Assembly (NCBI GenBank): GCA_947507875.1
Contig: CANNQP010000027.1
Coordinates: 1 to 58,801 of the forward strand
Length of the DNA: 58,801 nucleotides
Source: Verrucomicrobiaceae bacterium
GTDB lineage: Bacteria; Verrucomicrobiota; Verrucomicrobiia; Verrucomicrobiales; Verrucomicrobiaceae
Direction of reading: 5' to 3'
In this document: positions 1 to 8,565 of the stretch, piece after piece
How positions within the stretch are numbered: the stretch's first letter is position 1
Layout of the letters: the number at the start of each line of letters is the position of its first letter
Made by a program: the position numbers and the translations under genes
Notes under the pieces: model-generated
Told to the model about the DNA's origin: nothing
Seen by the model: the letters and a program-made list of their open reading frames with translations, nothing else
Databases searched by the model: none

Positions 1-12
1 TCTAAGGGTTGC

Positions 13-861
13 TTATTGAGCGGCTAGCGCAGCGGCGGCTTTGGCCTTAGCTTGCTCCGCCTTGCGCAAAATTTCGTCAGGGCTTGGCAAGCTCGCCAAC
101 ACATCGGCAGGGATAAAGCCATCACCAACCAGCTTGGTCAGGCACTTTTTGCGTTCGTCCAAGGCTTTGTCGGGACTGCGTTCTTTGCTAAAACGGCTTT
201 TCGCAGCTGCGCTACGATCTTTTAGCGCCGCGTAAATGTCACCACCGAGCAGTGAGGAAATGTCGACCTTGATCTTTTCCCGGTTTGCCTCGGCTTGGTT
301 CACCTCGTCGCCATTGATTGGGCCGCCGAGGTATTTAGGGAACATGATCGCTACTTCCGGGCAGACGCGGGAGCATGCTGGGCAGTTGGTCTTGCAGTTG
401 TCGTTGTTTTGAACCTGGATCTTGTGATTGTCATCCACGCCATAGACATCAAAAAGGCAAAAGCTCAGGCATTGCATGCAGTTCGTGCAGCGAGTGTAGT
501 CGATGACAGGAAACCAAGGCTTCCAGCGCCCAGGCTCATTCATCGGCGTCTGACCGCGGCTTTTTTCAACAAGGCCAAGGATCGCTGCCACATCCAGACC
601 ACTGATATCACGTGTCTCCACCCGCACCTGACCGTTAGCGTCTTCCAGTTCGGGCGCTTGCCGATTGGGGAATTGTCCCAAGACCAGCAAACTGCGCTCA
701 TCATGTGGCATGGCGGTGCTGCCACTGGCGGCTCGTGTGACGGCGTAGCCTTTATCTAGTAACGCGATCATCACCTGGGTTCGTGCCTCAGTTGGCAGCG
801 GGATACTCCCTTGGCCTTCATAGAGCACGACGCGCAGCGGACGATGGATGTGGGTGATCAT
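13..861 (-). CDS. Two-cluster 4Fe-4S ferredoxin-type protein
   Basis: This 282-residue protein probably carries electrons in the cytoplasm. Around residues 120-155 there are two cysteine clusters: C-x2-C-x2-C-x3-C (CTNCMQCLSFC) and C-x3-C-x2-C-x3-C-P (CKTNCPACSRVCP). This spacing fits two [4Fe-4S] centres. About 115 residues precede the clusters and resemble no redox domain I can name. The C-terminus is an alanine/lysine-rich, probably helical tail. I chose the ATG at 861; a TTG at 888 would add nine residues. The next gene upstream on the strand ends 32 bases before this ATG, so the two are probably co-transcribed, and that neighbour is also cysteine-rich. The ferredoxin assignment is firm; the partner and pathway are unknown. 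Confidence 0.85.
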   Translation of the reverse strand: MITHIHRPLRVVLYEGQGSIPLPTEARTQVMIALLDKGYAVTRAASGSTAMPHDERSLLVLGQFPNRQAPELEDANGQVRVETRDISGLDVAAILGLVEKSRGQTPMNEPGRWKPWFPVIDYTRCTNCMQCLSFCLFDVYGVDDNHKIQVQNNDNCKTNCPACSRVCPEVAIMFPKYLGGPINGDEVNQAEANREKIKVDISSLLGGDIYAALKDRSAAAKSRFSKERSPDKALDERKKCLTKLVGDGFIPADVLASLPSPDEILRKAEQAKAKAAAALAAQ

Positions 862-893
862 GGGGAAAATGAAGGGTAAAAACGTCAAATGCC

Positions 894-1229
894 TCAGGGC
901 TTTAGCAAAGCGTCAGTGATCTCGACAGCTGACTGGGTGCGCATGTTGAGCACCTCCACCTCTTCTGCTAGCGCTGACCCGGCCTGCTGAAAAAGTCCTC
1001 GTACTGCCCTTGGGTAGCAGGCCACGATGCGCAGACGCCCGCAGGACGCTAGTGCCGTGAGCCGCGGGTCACGGTGGGCTGCCATTTCACAGAGGTCAGC
1101 GACCGATTCGAAGCTGGCGCCAGAATCGCACAGCCTTGTCAAAACCTCATTTTTCACCCCAATGGGCACGACCTGGGCATAGGCACAGCGGCAGTAGAGC
1201 AGGGTGGGGGGCGTAGAGTCTTGCATCAT
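894..1229 (-). CDS. Small cysteine-rich protein, putative partner of the ferredoxin
   Basis: The protein has 111 residues and belongs to no family I can name with certainty. It begins with a strand-like segment, TLLYCRCAYAQVVP, then has a cysteine in LTRLCDSG, one in DLCEM, one in ASCGRL and one in VACYPRAVR. Six cysteines in a short soluble protein suggest metal or Fe-S binding or disulfide chemistry. The alternating strand/helix pattern resembles a small Rossmann-like or HdrA-type fragment, but that is only a guess. Two adjacent ATGs (1229 and 1226) could start it. It lies directly upstream of the two-cluster ferredoxin on the same strand, so the two may work as an electron-transfer pair. 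Confidence 0.7.
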   Translation of the reverse strand: MMQDSTPPTLLYCRCAYAQVVPIGVKNEVLTRLCDSGASFESVADLCEMAAHRDPRLTALASCGRLRIVACYPRAVRGLFQQAGSALAEEVEVLNMRTQSAVEITDALLKP

Positions 1230-1283
1230 GCAGGTCGTTGATCATGGCAGACGAGGGCTATCTGGCAAGAGCCGTGCAGCAAT

Positions 1284-2201
1284 TCACAAATCATCGTCGC
1301 GCACGAGTTCAAAAGGGTCATCCGATGGACGTGGTAGGCCTAGCCGCCAAGCACGTGCCTCGGCCACGGCCTGTTCTAAATACCGGTCGCTGCGTATCAT
1401 CGCCGGCGGTAGAGGGGCGAGAAGGGCATCAATGATGCAGGGAGAGCCATCAGGCTCGCGCATGATGTTACCTGGGTGTAGGTCGCTGACGATCCAAGCG
1501 TTTTCTTCCATCCACAGCACCCAGACATTACGACGAAAACGAGCCCTGCACTGTACGGCGCGGATACGCTCCACGGCGGCTTGGCGGTCTTCCTCTAGTT
1601 CTTCATGAGGTTGAGCCAGCGGCTGTTTGACGACCAAGTAGTCGCCCATGTCATCGATTCCCACAATTTCAGTAGGATGGGCACCAGCATCATGCAGCAG
1701 CATCAGCTTTTCCAGCGTCTCTGCCAGTACCGCGTCGCGCACAGTCATTTCAAAACCACTCTCTTCCGGCAATCGCTCAATTTCAAATGTCTTTCCCAGG
1801 CCACCGCTCGCGTGCAGAGGGAAGAGCTTGTAAACGACTTGCCAATCTGGATCCATGAAGGGACTGGCCTCTGCTCCCGTCTTCAGAGGAACCATGGTGC
1901 GAGAGAATAAAATACCATCATGATCTCTTTGGATACCCATGCTGTCCAAACGGATCAGCGGTACTGCCCATTCTCGTGCTCGAGCCGCCACATGAGCAGC
2001 CCACTCATCTGGGCTGAAGGTCTGCCGTGAAGGGGCCTGCCTTGCGGCCTCTGCCAGCCCCTTGGCTCGTTGCCGATTGAGCAGTGTGCTTGCAGCTCGC
2101 TCCGCTAGGCCGGTTATGGGACCGGTCAGCGCAGTCTCTCGTCCTGTGCGAAAATCAAACTGGGTTTGGGTGGTTGGCAGGTGGGCAGAAATCACGCTCA
2201 T
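1284..2201 (-). CDS. Protein-kinase-fold (aminoglycoside/LPS kinase-like) protein
   Basis: This 305-residue protein has features of the kinase-like fold. A candidate ATP-anchoring lysine lies in QVVYKLF (about residue 130). A catalytic-loop-like SDLHPGNIM follows, and then a metal-binding-type aspartate in CIIDALLAP. The H-x-x-N arrangement is typical of aminoglycoside phosphotransferase, RIO and LPS kinase relatives; a canonical HRD motif is absent. The substrate cannot be read from the sequence. The ATG at 2201 is preferred; a GTG at 2213 would add four residues. Same-strand neighbours are the MenE-like gene upstream (about 100 bases away) and the cysteine-rich small gene 54 bases downstream. 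Confidence 0.7.
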   Translation of the reverse strand: MSVISAHLPTTQTQFDFRTGRETALTGPITGLAERAASTLLNRQRAKGLAEAARQAPSRQTFSPDEWAAHVAARAREWAVPLIRLDSMGIQRDHDGILFSRTMVPLKTGAEASPFMDPDWQVVYKLFPLHASGGLGKTFEIERLPEESGFEMTVRDAVLAETLEKLMLLHDAGAHPTEIVGIDDMGDYLVVKQPLAQPHEELEEDRQAAVERIRAVQCRARFRRNVWVLWMEENAWIVSDLHPGNIMREPDGSPCIIDALLAPLPPAMIRSDRYLEQAVAEARAWRLGLPRPSDDPFELVRDDDL

Positions 2202-2299
2202 CAAGGCTATCACGATTTGCTAAACAGACCAAGCCACCATCTTTAGAAACGAGGCATTTTGCCTGGCTACCATCCTAGACTAATCAAAAGTCAGCGGTC

Positions 2300-3433
2300 C
2301 TATGCTGAGCGTAAAGACATCAAATGCTGGCTAAGTGCAGGCATGTCCACTTTGGCTAAAGCGGTGCGTGGGAGGGTTTGTAAAAGATGGGTGCGCTGGA
2401 TGTGGCAGATGGGTTCGGTCGTCTCTTGATAAAGTCGAGTCAGGGTTTCAATCGCGGGGTGGGGCTCGGCGGCAAGTACCAGCATGGTGTCGCGTCGCGC
2501 ATCTGGTATCGGCACGATTACCGGGGCGCACGGCATATCTAGGGAGAGGGCAAGAGCGTTCAAACGCGCTTGTAAGGGGCCGAGGTGGATGAGTTCTCCG
2601 AGTATTTTGACGTAACCCGCTTCTCGTCCCAAAAAGGTTAGCCATCTTCGTTCATCCTGCTCGTGCAGTTCCACGAGGTCACGTGTGATCAGCTCTGAGG
2701 TCATGGCTTGCCAATGCCAGCTACCGGATTGCCTCAGAGCGTATCCACTTGCCAACGCAGGGCCACTAAGGATCAGTCGTTTCTTTTCATCAGTGCGGGT
2801 TTGCCAGTGAGGAAGAACCTGCATGGGCATATCGGGTCGATCAAGGGGTTGCGTGGCAATTTGTGACGCAGCTTCTGTCATGCCGTAGCTTTGCAAAACA
2901 GGCCAACCCAATTCACGGGCAGCGCTGCTGAGTTCGGGAGATATGCCACCTCCGCCGATGATGGCGGCCCGCAAACTTCGCGGGCAAGGCAGCTTGGCGC
3001 GCACCAAGTCATGCACTTGAGTCGGCACCAGAGACACCAGAGTCACGGAACGCTCGGTGCAATCTTGCTGAAAAATCAATGGGTCCCAGCGTTGCGTATG
3101 TCGTAGCACGCGTGCTCCACTAAGTAACGCGCGCGCTTGAATCGCAAAACCACCCACATGGTGCTCTGGTAGAGCGATCAGCCAGCAGTCATCGGCATTG
3201 GAGTTGAGGTGTTGATTGACCGCTGTTGCGGAGACTAGAAAGGCCTGCTTGGAGAGGGCGACCCACTTGGGGAATCCTTCACTGCCAGAAGTTTGAAAAA
3301 AACAGAGCTGCTTCAGCCCTTGCGAACTTGCCCATTCAGCCAACCCAGCTGCGTCGTCGAGGCGACGCGGATCAATAGCTAGGTGACAGGTTGTAGAGGT
3401 CCAAAACGCAGCATCATACATGGAGGTAATCAT
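2300..3433 (-). CDS. menE: AMP-forming acyl-CoA ligase, MenE-like (o-succinylbenzoate-CoA ligase)
   Basis: A member of the ANL adenylating family, 377 residues. The ATP/phosphate loop is TSGSEGFPKWVALS (about residue 50). HHVGG and YGMTEAAS follow, then RDLVEL, a GYVKILGELIHLG hinge, and the C-terminal catalytic lysine in RTALAKVD. The N-terminus is short: typical acyl-CoA synthetases have 450-550 residues, whereas MenE enzymes are among the smallest. MenE would activate o-succinylbenzoate for menaquinone synthesis. No other men gene is in the window, so the specificity is inferred from size and motif style. The start is either the ATG at 3433 or the one at 3421; neither has a ribosome-binding site. 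Confidence 0.7.
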   Translation of the reverse strand: MITSMYDAAFWTSTTCHLAIDPRRLDDAAGLAEWASSQGLKQLCFFQTSGSEGFPKWVALSKQAFLVSATAVNQHLNSNADDCWLIALPEHHVGGFAIQARALLSGARVLRHTQRWDPLIFQQDCTERSVTLVSLVPTQVHDLVRAKLPCPRSLRAAIIGGGGISPELSSAARELGWPVLQSYGMTEAASQIATQPLDRPDMPMQVLPHWQTRTDEKKRLILSGPALASGYALRQSGSWHWQAMTSELITRDLVELHEQDERRWLTFLGREAGYVKILGELIHLGPLQARLNALALSLDMPCAPVIVPIPDARRDTMLVLAAEPHPAIETLTRLYQETTEPICHIQRTHLLQTLPRTALAKVDMPALSQHLMSLRSA

Positions 3434-3486
3434 CTAAAAAACAGGGTACACCGCAAGCGGTGAGGCCGGTGGCTATACCGAAAAGT

Positions 3487-3517
3487 TTGACATCCGAGAG
3501 GATTGGATGCCTTAGAT
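3487..3517 (+). promoter_or_regulatory. Candidate sigma70-type promoter for topB
   Basis: A perfect -35 hexamer TTGACA (3487-3492) is followed after 19 bases by TTAGAT (3512-3517), 34 bases before the topB start. The spacer is longer than the usual 16-18, so this is a weak call. Confidence 0.3.
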
Positions 3518-3551
3518 TACTTCCTTTGCCCTCATTAATGTAGTTTGTCAC

Positions 3552-6164
3552 ATGTCCAAAACTCTAATCATCGCTGAGAAGCCCAGTGTCGCTGCCGACC
3601 TCGCCCGCGCCTTGGCGAAAGCGCCCGGCATGACATCCTTCAAAAAAGAGAAGGACTGGTACGAGAATGACAGCCATGTCATATCGAGTGCTATTGGGCA
3701 TTTGATAGAGCTGGCCATGCCCGAGGTGAATGGCAAAAAAATTGGATGGGGTTGGACACATCTGCCGATTATGCCGGGTGAGTTCGAGCTGCGTCCGATT
3801 GAGGACAGCGCAGATCGTTTCAAGCTACTCAAGCGTCTCATGAATCGCAAGGATGTGACGCAGCTAGTCAACGCCTGTGATGCTGGCCGTGAAGGAGAGC
3901 TGATTTTTCGTTACATTGTTGAGGCTGCTGGCGTGAAGAAACCAGTCCAACGCCTCTGGATGCAGTCTATGACCCAGGGTGCTATCCTGGATGCCTACCA
4001 AAAACTCCGCACAGATGCAGAGATGCAGCCGCTGGCAGATGCAGCCAAGTGCCGCAGTGAATCGGACTGGCTCGTGGGAATCAATGCCACGCGAGCATTG
4101 ACGGCGCTGAATTCTCGGCATGGTGGTTTTCGCCTAACTCCAGCGGGGCGCGTGCAAACCCCTACTTTGACCATTCTGGCTAAACGCGAGTGTGAGATCC
4201 AGTCCTTCGTGTCACGTACTTATTACGAAGTGCATGCTTTGTTTGAGGTCAGCGCAGGTCGCTATGAAGGGCGTTGGTTGGATGAAAAATTCGTCAAAGA
4301 TGAGCAGGATGATCAAAGGAAACCCGAGCGCCTCTGGGACAAAGCTACAGCTGAGGCGATTGTAGCCCGTTGCAACGGCAAAGTGGGCAAGATTGAGCAG
4401 GTAACAAAGCCCGTTAAGCAAGTGGCACCCCTGCTTTATGATCTCACCAGCCTCCAGCGTGAGGCCAGTAATCGATTTGGTTTTTCCGCGCGCCGCACGC
4501 TTCAAATTGCTCAGGCTTTGTATGAGAAATTCAAAGTATTGACCTATCCGAGGACGGATTCACGCTACCTGCCAGAGGATTATCTTGGCACGGTTTTCGG
4601 CACGCTGAAGACCTTTGCCTCTCATGATGATCGCAAGCAAGACGCTCTGCCTGCAGATCTGGGTAAGCATGCTGCAACAGCGCTGGACAACAAGTGGGTG
4701 CGCCCGACACGACGTGTGTTTGATACAAGCAAGGTGAGTGATCACTTCGCCATTATCCCAACCGGCCAGATTCCCCCCAAGGAACTGCCGGAGGCCGAGC
4801 AGAAGATTTTTGATATGGTGTCGCGTCGATTTGTGGCAGTCTTCTTTCCTCCTGCAGAGTTTGAGGAAACCACGCGGATCACCCGTGTTGATGCAGATGC
4901 CTTCCGCAGCGTTGGAAAGGTCCTGATGGATCCTGGTTGGTTAGCCGTGTATGGCAAAAAAGCCGCTGAAGAAGCTGCTGCTGAAGGGCAGGAGCAGGCA
5001 AAGCTGCTCGTGCAGGCTAAACATGGAGATACCGCTGTGACACGGGATGCAAAGGTGGAAGAACTAGCCACCAAGCCACCTGCCCGCTATAACGAAGCTA
5101 CCTTGCTTCGTACCATGGAGACCGCAGGTAAATTGGTGGATGATGAGGAATTAGCAGAAGCTATGGGTGAACGCGGACTCGGCACGCCAGCCACCCGTGC
5201 GGCTATCATCGAAGGTCTGATTAATGACAAATACATAGAGCGCGTCGGGCGCGAGATTGCCGTCACCAGCAAGGGGCTAGCATTGATTGATCAGATCAGC
5301 GAGATCGGCATCGAAGCGCTAAGCTCACCTGAGCTCACAGGCCAATGGGAATACAAGCTGCGACAGATGGAGCAGCATCAGTTGGATCGCGGCAGTTTCA
5401 TGCGTGACATTCGAAGCCTAACCACTGAAGTGGTGGAAAAAACACGCAGCTATCAGGAGCAAGCTAAAGAGCGAATCTACCCTGACTTGGATGCCGTCTG
5501 TGGTCTTTGTGGTCACCGTGGATTCAAGCAAACGGAAGACTACTATGCCTGCAAAAGCGATGAATGTCAGGTGCGCGTTTTCAAGACTATCGCGGGCATA
5601 GAATTGAGGGAGGATCAAGTCCGTGAGCTACTCGAAAAGAGATTCTTGGCTCCCATGGAAGGCTTCCGCAGTCGCCTGGGTAAGGAATTCACAGCCGGGT
5701 TAGAGATCAACGACAAGGGTAAGGTAGTTTTTGTTTTCCCTGGAGGCAACACGGACCCTGATGCTCCACCAGCCTTTGACTTTGCCAATGCAGTTCCCGT
5801 TTGCCCCTGCCCGGTGTGTGAGAAGAAGAAGCGCAAAGGCCAGATCTACGAAACACCGCAGCATTACCTCTGTGATGTGGCAGCCAAGGATGCCAAGGCT
5901 TGCAACGCGCGCCTGCCACGCCAGCTTTGTCAAAAAGAGATCACCCAGGCAAATGCGATCAAATTCTTTACCGAAGGTAAAACAGATTTGATCGAAGGCA
6001 TGATCTCTAAAAAGGGCAAACCGTTTAGCACTTACTTGCTCTGCAAAGCAGGGGAAAAACGTTTGCTTGGATGGGAGTTTCCACCTCGTGAGCCAAGGCC
6101 TAAGTCAGCGCCTAAGCCTCGTGGTAAATTTGCCAAAAAAACTGCCGCTAGTGGAGATTCTTGA
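3552..6164 (+). CDS. topB: DNA topoisomerase III (type IA)
   Basis: An 870-residue type IA topoisomerase that cuts and passes single DNA strands, resolving precatenanes and recombination intermediates. The toprim domain opens with KTLIIAEKPSVAADLA and contains DAGREGELIFR. The active-site tyrosine is about residue 332 in LTYPRTDSRYLPED. GLGTPATRAAIIEGL follows as in the family. The C-terminus carries two zinc-ribbon-like modules: C-x2-C ... C-x4-C near residues 640-665 and CPCPVC ... C near 750-780, plus a basic tail. It is much longer than E. coli TopB (about 650 residues) because of this C-terminal extension. It is divergent from the MenE-like gene, and no Shine-Dalgarno sequence precedes the ATG. 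Confidence 0.95.
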   Translation: MSKTLIIAEKPSVAADLARALAKAPGMTSFKKEKDWYENDSHVISSAIGHLIELAMPEVNGKKIGWGWTHLPIMPGEFELRPIEDSADRFKLLKRLMNRKDVTQLVNACDAGREGELIFRYIVEAAGVKKPVQRLWMQSMTQGAILDAYQKLRTDAEMQPLADAAKCRSESDWLVGINATRALTALNSRHGGFRLTPAGRVQTPTLTILAKRECEIQSFVSRTYYEVHALFEVSAGRYEGRWLDEKFVKDEQDDQRKPERLWDKATAEAIVARCNGKVGKIEQVTKPVKQVAPLLYDLTSLQREASNRFGFSARRTLQIAQALYEKFKVLTYPRTDSRYLPEDYLGTVFGTLKTFASHDDRKQDALPADLGKHAATALDNKWVRPTRRVFDTSKVSDHFAIIPTGQIPPKELPEAEQKIFDMVSRRFVAVFFPPAEFEETTRITRVDADAFRSVGKVLMDPGWLAVYGKKAAEEAAAEGQEQAKLLVQAKHGDTAVTRDAKVEELATKPPARYNEATLLRTMETAGKLVDDEELAEAMGERGLGTPATRAAIIEGLINDKYIERVGREIAVTSKGLALIDQISEIGIEALSSPELTGQWEYKLRQMEQHQLDRGSFMRDIRSLTTEVVEKTRSYQEQAKERIYPDLDAVCGLCGHRGFKQTEDYYACKSDECQVRVFKTIAGIELREDQVRELLEKRFLAPMEGFRSRLGKEFTAGLEINDKGKVVFVFPGGNTDPDAPPAFDFANAVPVCPCPVCEKKKRKGQIYETPQHYLCDVAAKDAKACNARLPRQLCQKEITQANAIKFFTEGKTDLIEGMISKKGKPFSTYLLCKAGEKRLLGWEFPPREPRPKSAPKPRGKFAKKTAASGDS

Positions 6165-6302
6165 ATCTTCACATACGACCATGCCAGTTGCCTTCATGTT
6201 TGCTTGACGTCTAATTCCCTTAGCCACCGGATTTCCATTCATAGTCCAACCGCTACCCTGGAAAGGGTTGTCTTCCGTTGATACATCTACCGCACGTTTT
6301 CT

Positions 6303-8267
6303 ATGTCCCTCGAATCTACCCTCCAAGTTGCCTCTGACGCCGGTCAACTCCTGAAGTCTAGTCACGAAAACATCCTGGTTCTACTCTCTGCCAGCACCAA
6401 TCCTGTCTATCGCACTAGCATTGAGGAACTGGCTTTCTCAGAGCAATGGGCTGAATTGAATGATCGCTTTTTCCAAGCACTAAAGTTCGGCACGGGTGGT
6501 TTGCGTGGACGCACGTTAGGTAAAGTTGTGACCCGAGCCGAGCGTGGTACTGCCACGGCTGATCAGCAGCCCGATCATCCGTGTGTGGGCACGAATGCGA
6601 TGAATTTTTACAATGTTGGTCGTGCGACTCGTGGGCTCGTTACGTATTGCAAAACTTGGCGCGCCAAAGCAGGTCTCGCGGGTAAACCCAGCATCGTTTT
6701 TAGTCACGATACGCGCATGTTTTCACCTGAATTTGCAAAGCGTTGCGCCCAGATCGCTATTGAAAACGGGGTAGATGTTTATCTCTTTGATGGCTGCCGT
6801 GCGACACCCGAAATGAGCTTCGCTGTTCGCCAACTCCGCGCTGACGCAGGCGTCATGCTCACCGCCAGCCATAATCCTCCACATGACAATGGCTACAAGG
6901 TTAACTTTAGCGACGGTGCGGGCATTGTAGAGCCACATGCGAGTGGCATCATTAAGGAAGTGAACGCTATCAAGGATGAAGCTTACGAGCCCTTGCCGCC
7001 TGATCAGCAGGGTACAATCACCCTGCTGGGTTCGGATATGGATGTTCAATATCTCGAGCGTGTCGAGACCATGATGCTCCAGCCTGAGCTACTGAAGCAT
7101 GACGCTGCAAAGAAGCTTAAAATTGTTTATACGGCGCTGCATGGGACAGGCGGTGTGTTGGTGCCGGTGTTGCTGAAGAAGCTAGGCTTCAATTTCCTTA
7201 CTGTGCCTGAGCAAGACGTGCGTGATGGGCGCTTCCCCACGGTAAAGTCGCCCAACCCAGAGAATGCCTCAGCTTTGAGGATGGCGGTCGATCTTGCCGA
7301 CAAGGAAGGTGCCGACATCATCATCGGCACCGATCCTGATTGTGATCGAATGGGCGTCGGTGTGCGTGATGCAAATGGGAAGATGGTCTTGCTCACAGGT
7401 AACCAAACAGGGTCCCTGATGGGCTGGTATCGTCTCAAGACTATGTTTGATCTGGGCATTCTGAATGATTCCAATAAGCACCGAGCCGTTTTCTTGAAGA
7501 CCTTTGTCACGAGTCCCATGCAGGATACCATCGCGGCCAAGTTTGGTGTACAGTGCATCAACACACTCACTGGCTTCAAGTGGATCAGTGCCAAGCTAGC
7601 CAAGTATGAGGCTGCCTTGCCTGCTGACATCCTTGCCAAGTATCGCGACCTCCCTGCTGCTGAATCACGCTCTGTTCGGCTTCAACACAGCAAGTTCCTT
7701 GTTTTTGGCGGTGAGGAAAGCTACGGCTACATGGGTGATGATTTCAGTCGTGACAAAGATGGTAATGGAGCTGTCGTCATGTTCGCTGAACTAGCTGCTT
7801 ACGCTGCTAGTAAGGGCCTTACGGTGGCCGGACTGCTCGACGAGGTCTATTGCGACGTTGGCTATTTCCTCGAAGTCAATCAGAGCAAAGTTTTCGAAGG
7901 TGCAACTGGGGCCGCCCAGATCGCCAAACTCGCTGACAGTTATGGAGCCAACCCACCGACCGAAGTCGATGGTAGTGCGGTGGTCAACGTACGCGACTTC
8001 CGCAAGCCCGGCCTTCTCGATGAAGAAGGTGAGCCCGTCTCCACCGAAAAGATGCTGTTTGTCGATCTTGCTGATGGCCGCAGCTTCGCGGTTCGTCCCA
8101 GTGGCACCGAGCCAAAGATTAAATACTACATGTTTGCGCGCCAAGCGACCGCCCCAGGTCAGCGTTTAACCCAGGACGAGCTTGCTTCTGCCAAAACAAA
8201 AGTCAGCGCTTCCCTCGACAGTCTGTGGGCTTTCCTTGAGAAAGACATCGATGCTCGTCTTGCCTAG
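6303..8267 (+). CDS. Phosphoglucomutase/phosphomannomutase (alpha-D-phosphohexomutase)
   Basis: A 654-residue phosphohexomutase that interconverts hexose 1- and 6-phosphates in sugar-nucleotide and glycogen metabolism. The phosphoserine loop is TASHNPPHDNGYKV, with Ser189 as phosphate carrier. The metal-binding loop is GTDPDCDRMGVG, the sugar-binding loop is GGEESYGYM, and the C-terminal phosphate-binding loop is RPSGTEPKIKYY. Length and the GTGGLRG N-terminal motif place it with the larger bacterial/eukaryotic PGM2-like group rather than the ~450-residue AlgC-type enzymes. It follows topB by 138 bases with no clear promoter, and a strong hairpin lies 39 bases past its stop. The exact sugar preference cannot be told from the sequence. 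Confidence 0.93.
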   Translation: MSLESTLQVASDAGQLLKSSHENILVLLSASTNPVYRTSIEELAFSEQWAELNDRFFQALKFGTGGLRGRTLGKVVTRAERGTATADQQPDHPCVGTNAMNFYNVGRATRGLVTYCKTWRAKAGLAGKPSIVFSHDTRMFSPEFAKRCAQIAIENGVDVYLFDGCRATPEMSFAVRQLRADAGVMLTASHNPPHDNGYKVNFSDGAGIVEPHASGIIKEVNAIKDEAYEPLPPDQQGTITLLGSDMDVQYLERVETMMLQPELLKHDAAKKLKIVYTALHGTGGVLVPVLLKKLGFNFLTVPEQDVRDGRFPTVKSPNPENASALRMAVDLADKEGADIIIGTDPDCDRMGVGVRDANGKMVLLTGNQTGSLMGWYRLKTMFDLGILNDSNKHRAVFLKTFVTSPMQDTIAAKFGVQCINTLTGFKWISAKLAKYEAALPADILAKYRDLPAAESRSVRLQHSKFLVFGGEESYGYMGDDFSRDKDGNGAVVMFAELAAYAASKGLTVAGLLDEVYCDVGYFLEVNQSKVFEGATGAAQIAKLADSYGANPPTEVDGSAVVNVRDFRKPGLLDEEGEPVSTEKMLFVDLADGRSFAVRPSGTEPKIKYYMFARQATAPGQRLTQDELASAKTKVSASLDSLWAFLEKDIDARLA

Positions 8268-8305
8268 CTGATTTAAAACACGGTGTCTGTGAGAATGTCA
8301 TTTTG

Positions 8306-8336
8306 TCAGATGCTGACGCGGAGTGTCAGCATCTGA
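8306..8336 (+). terminator. Perfect 12-bp inverted repeat after the phosphohexomutase
   Basis: TCAGATGCTGAC (8306-8317), a seven-base loop GCGGAGT, then GTCAGCATCTGA (8325-8336). The stem is perfect, but no uridine run follows, so a simple rho-independent terminator is incomplete. It may be a transcript-end stabiliser. The rest of 8268-8565 holds no convincing gene. Confidence 0.55.
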
Positions 8337-8565
8337 TGATTCAAATTCTTGCCTAGCCTTCATGCATGAGTTTGCTCATATGGGCAGCGTAGGATGAATC
8401 CTTCCAGGCTAGATCCTTTTGGACTAAGCCAGTGTCCATGTTCGTTATGACTCGATTGCTTTTGGGTGCTGGTGAACCTCCCAATAAACGAATGTAAGCG
8501 CGCTCAAATGGCAAAAATCTGAAGTTGAAGCTTAAGGCTTTGAGCCTTTGCTGGAGTATTCCCGG

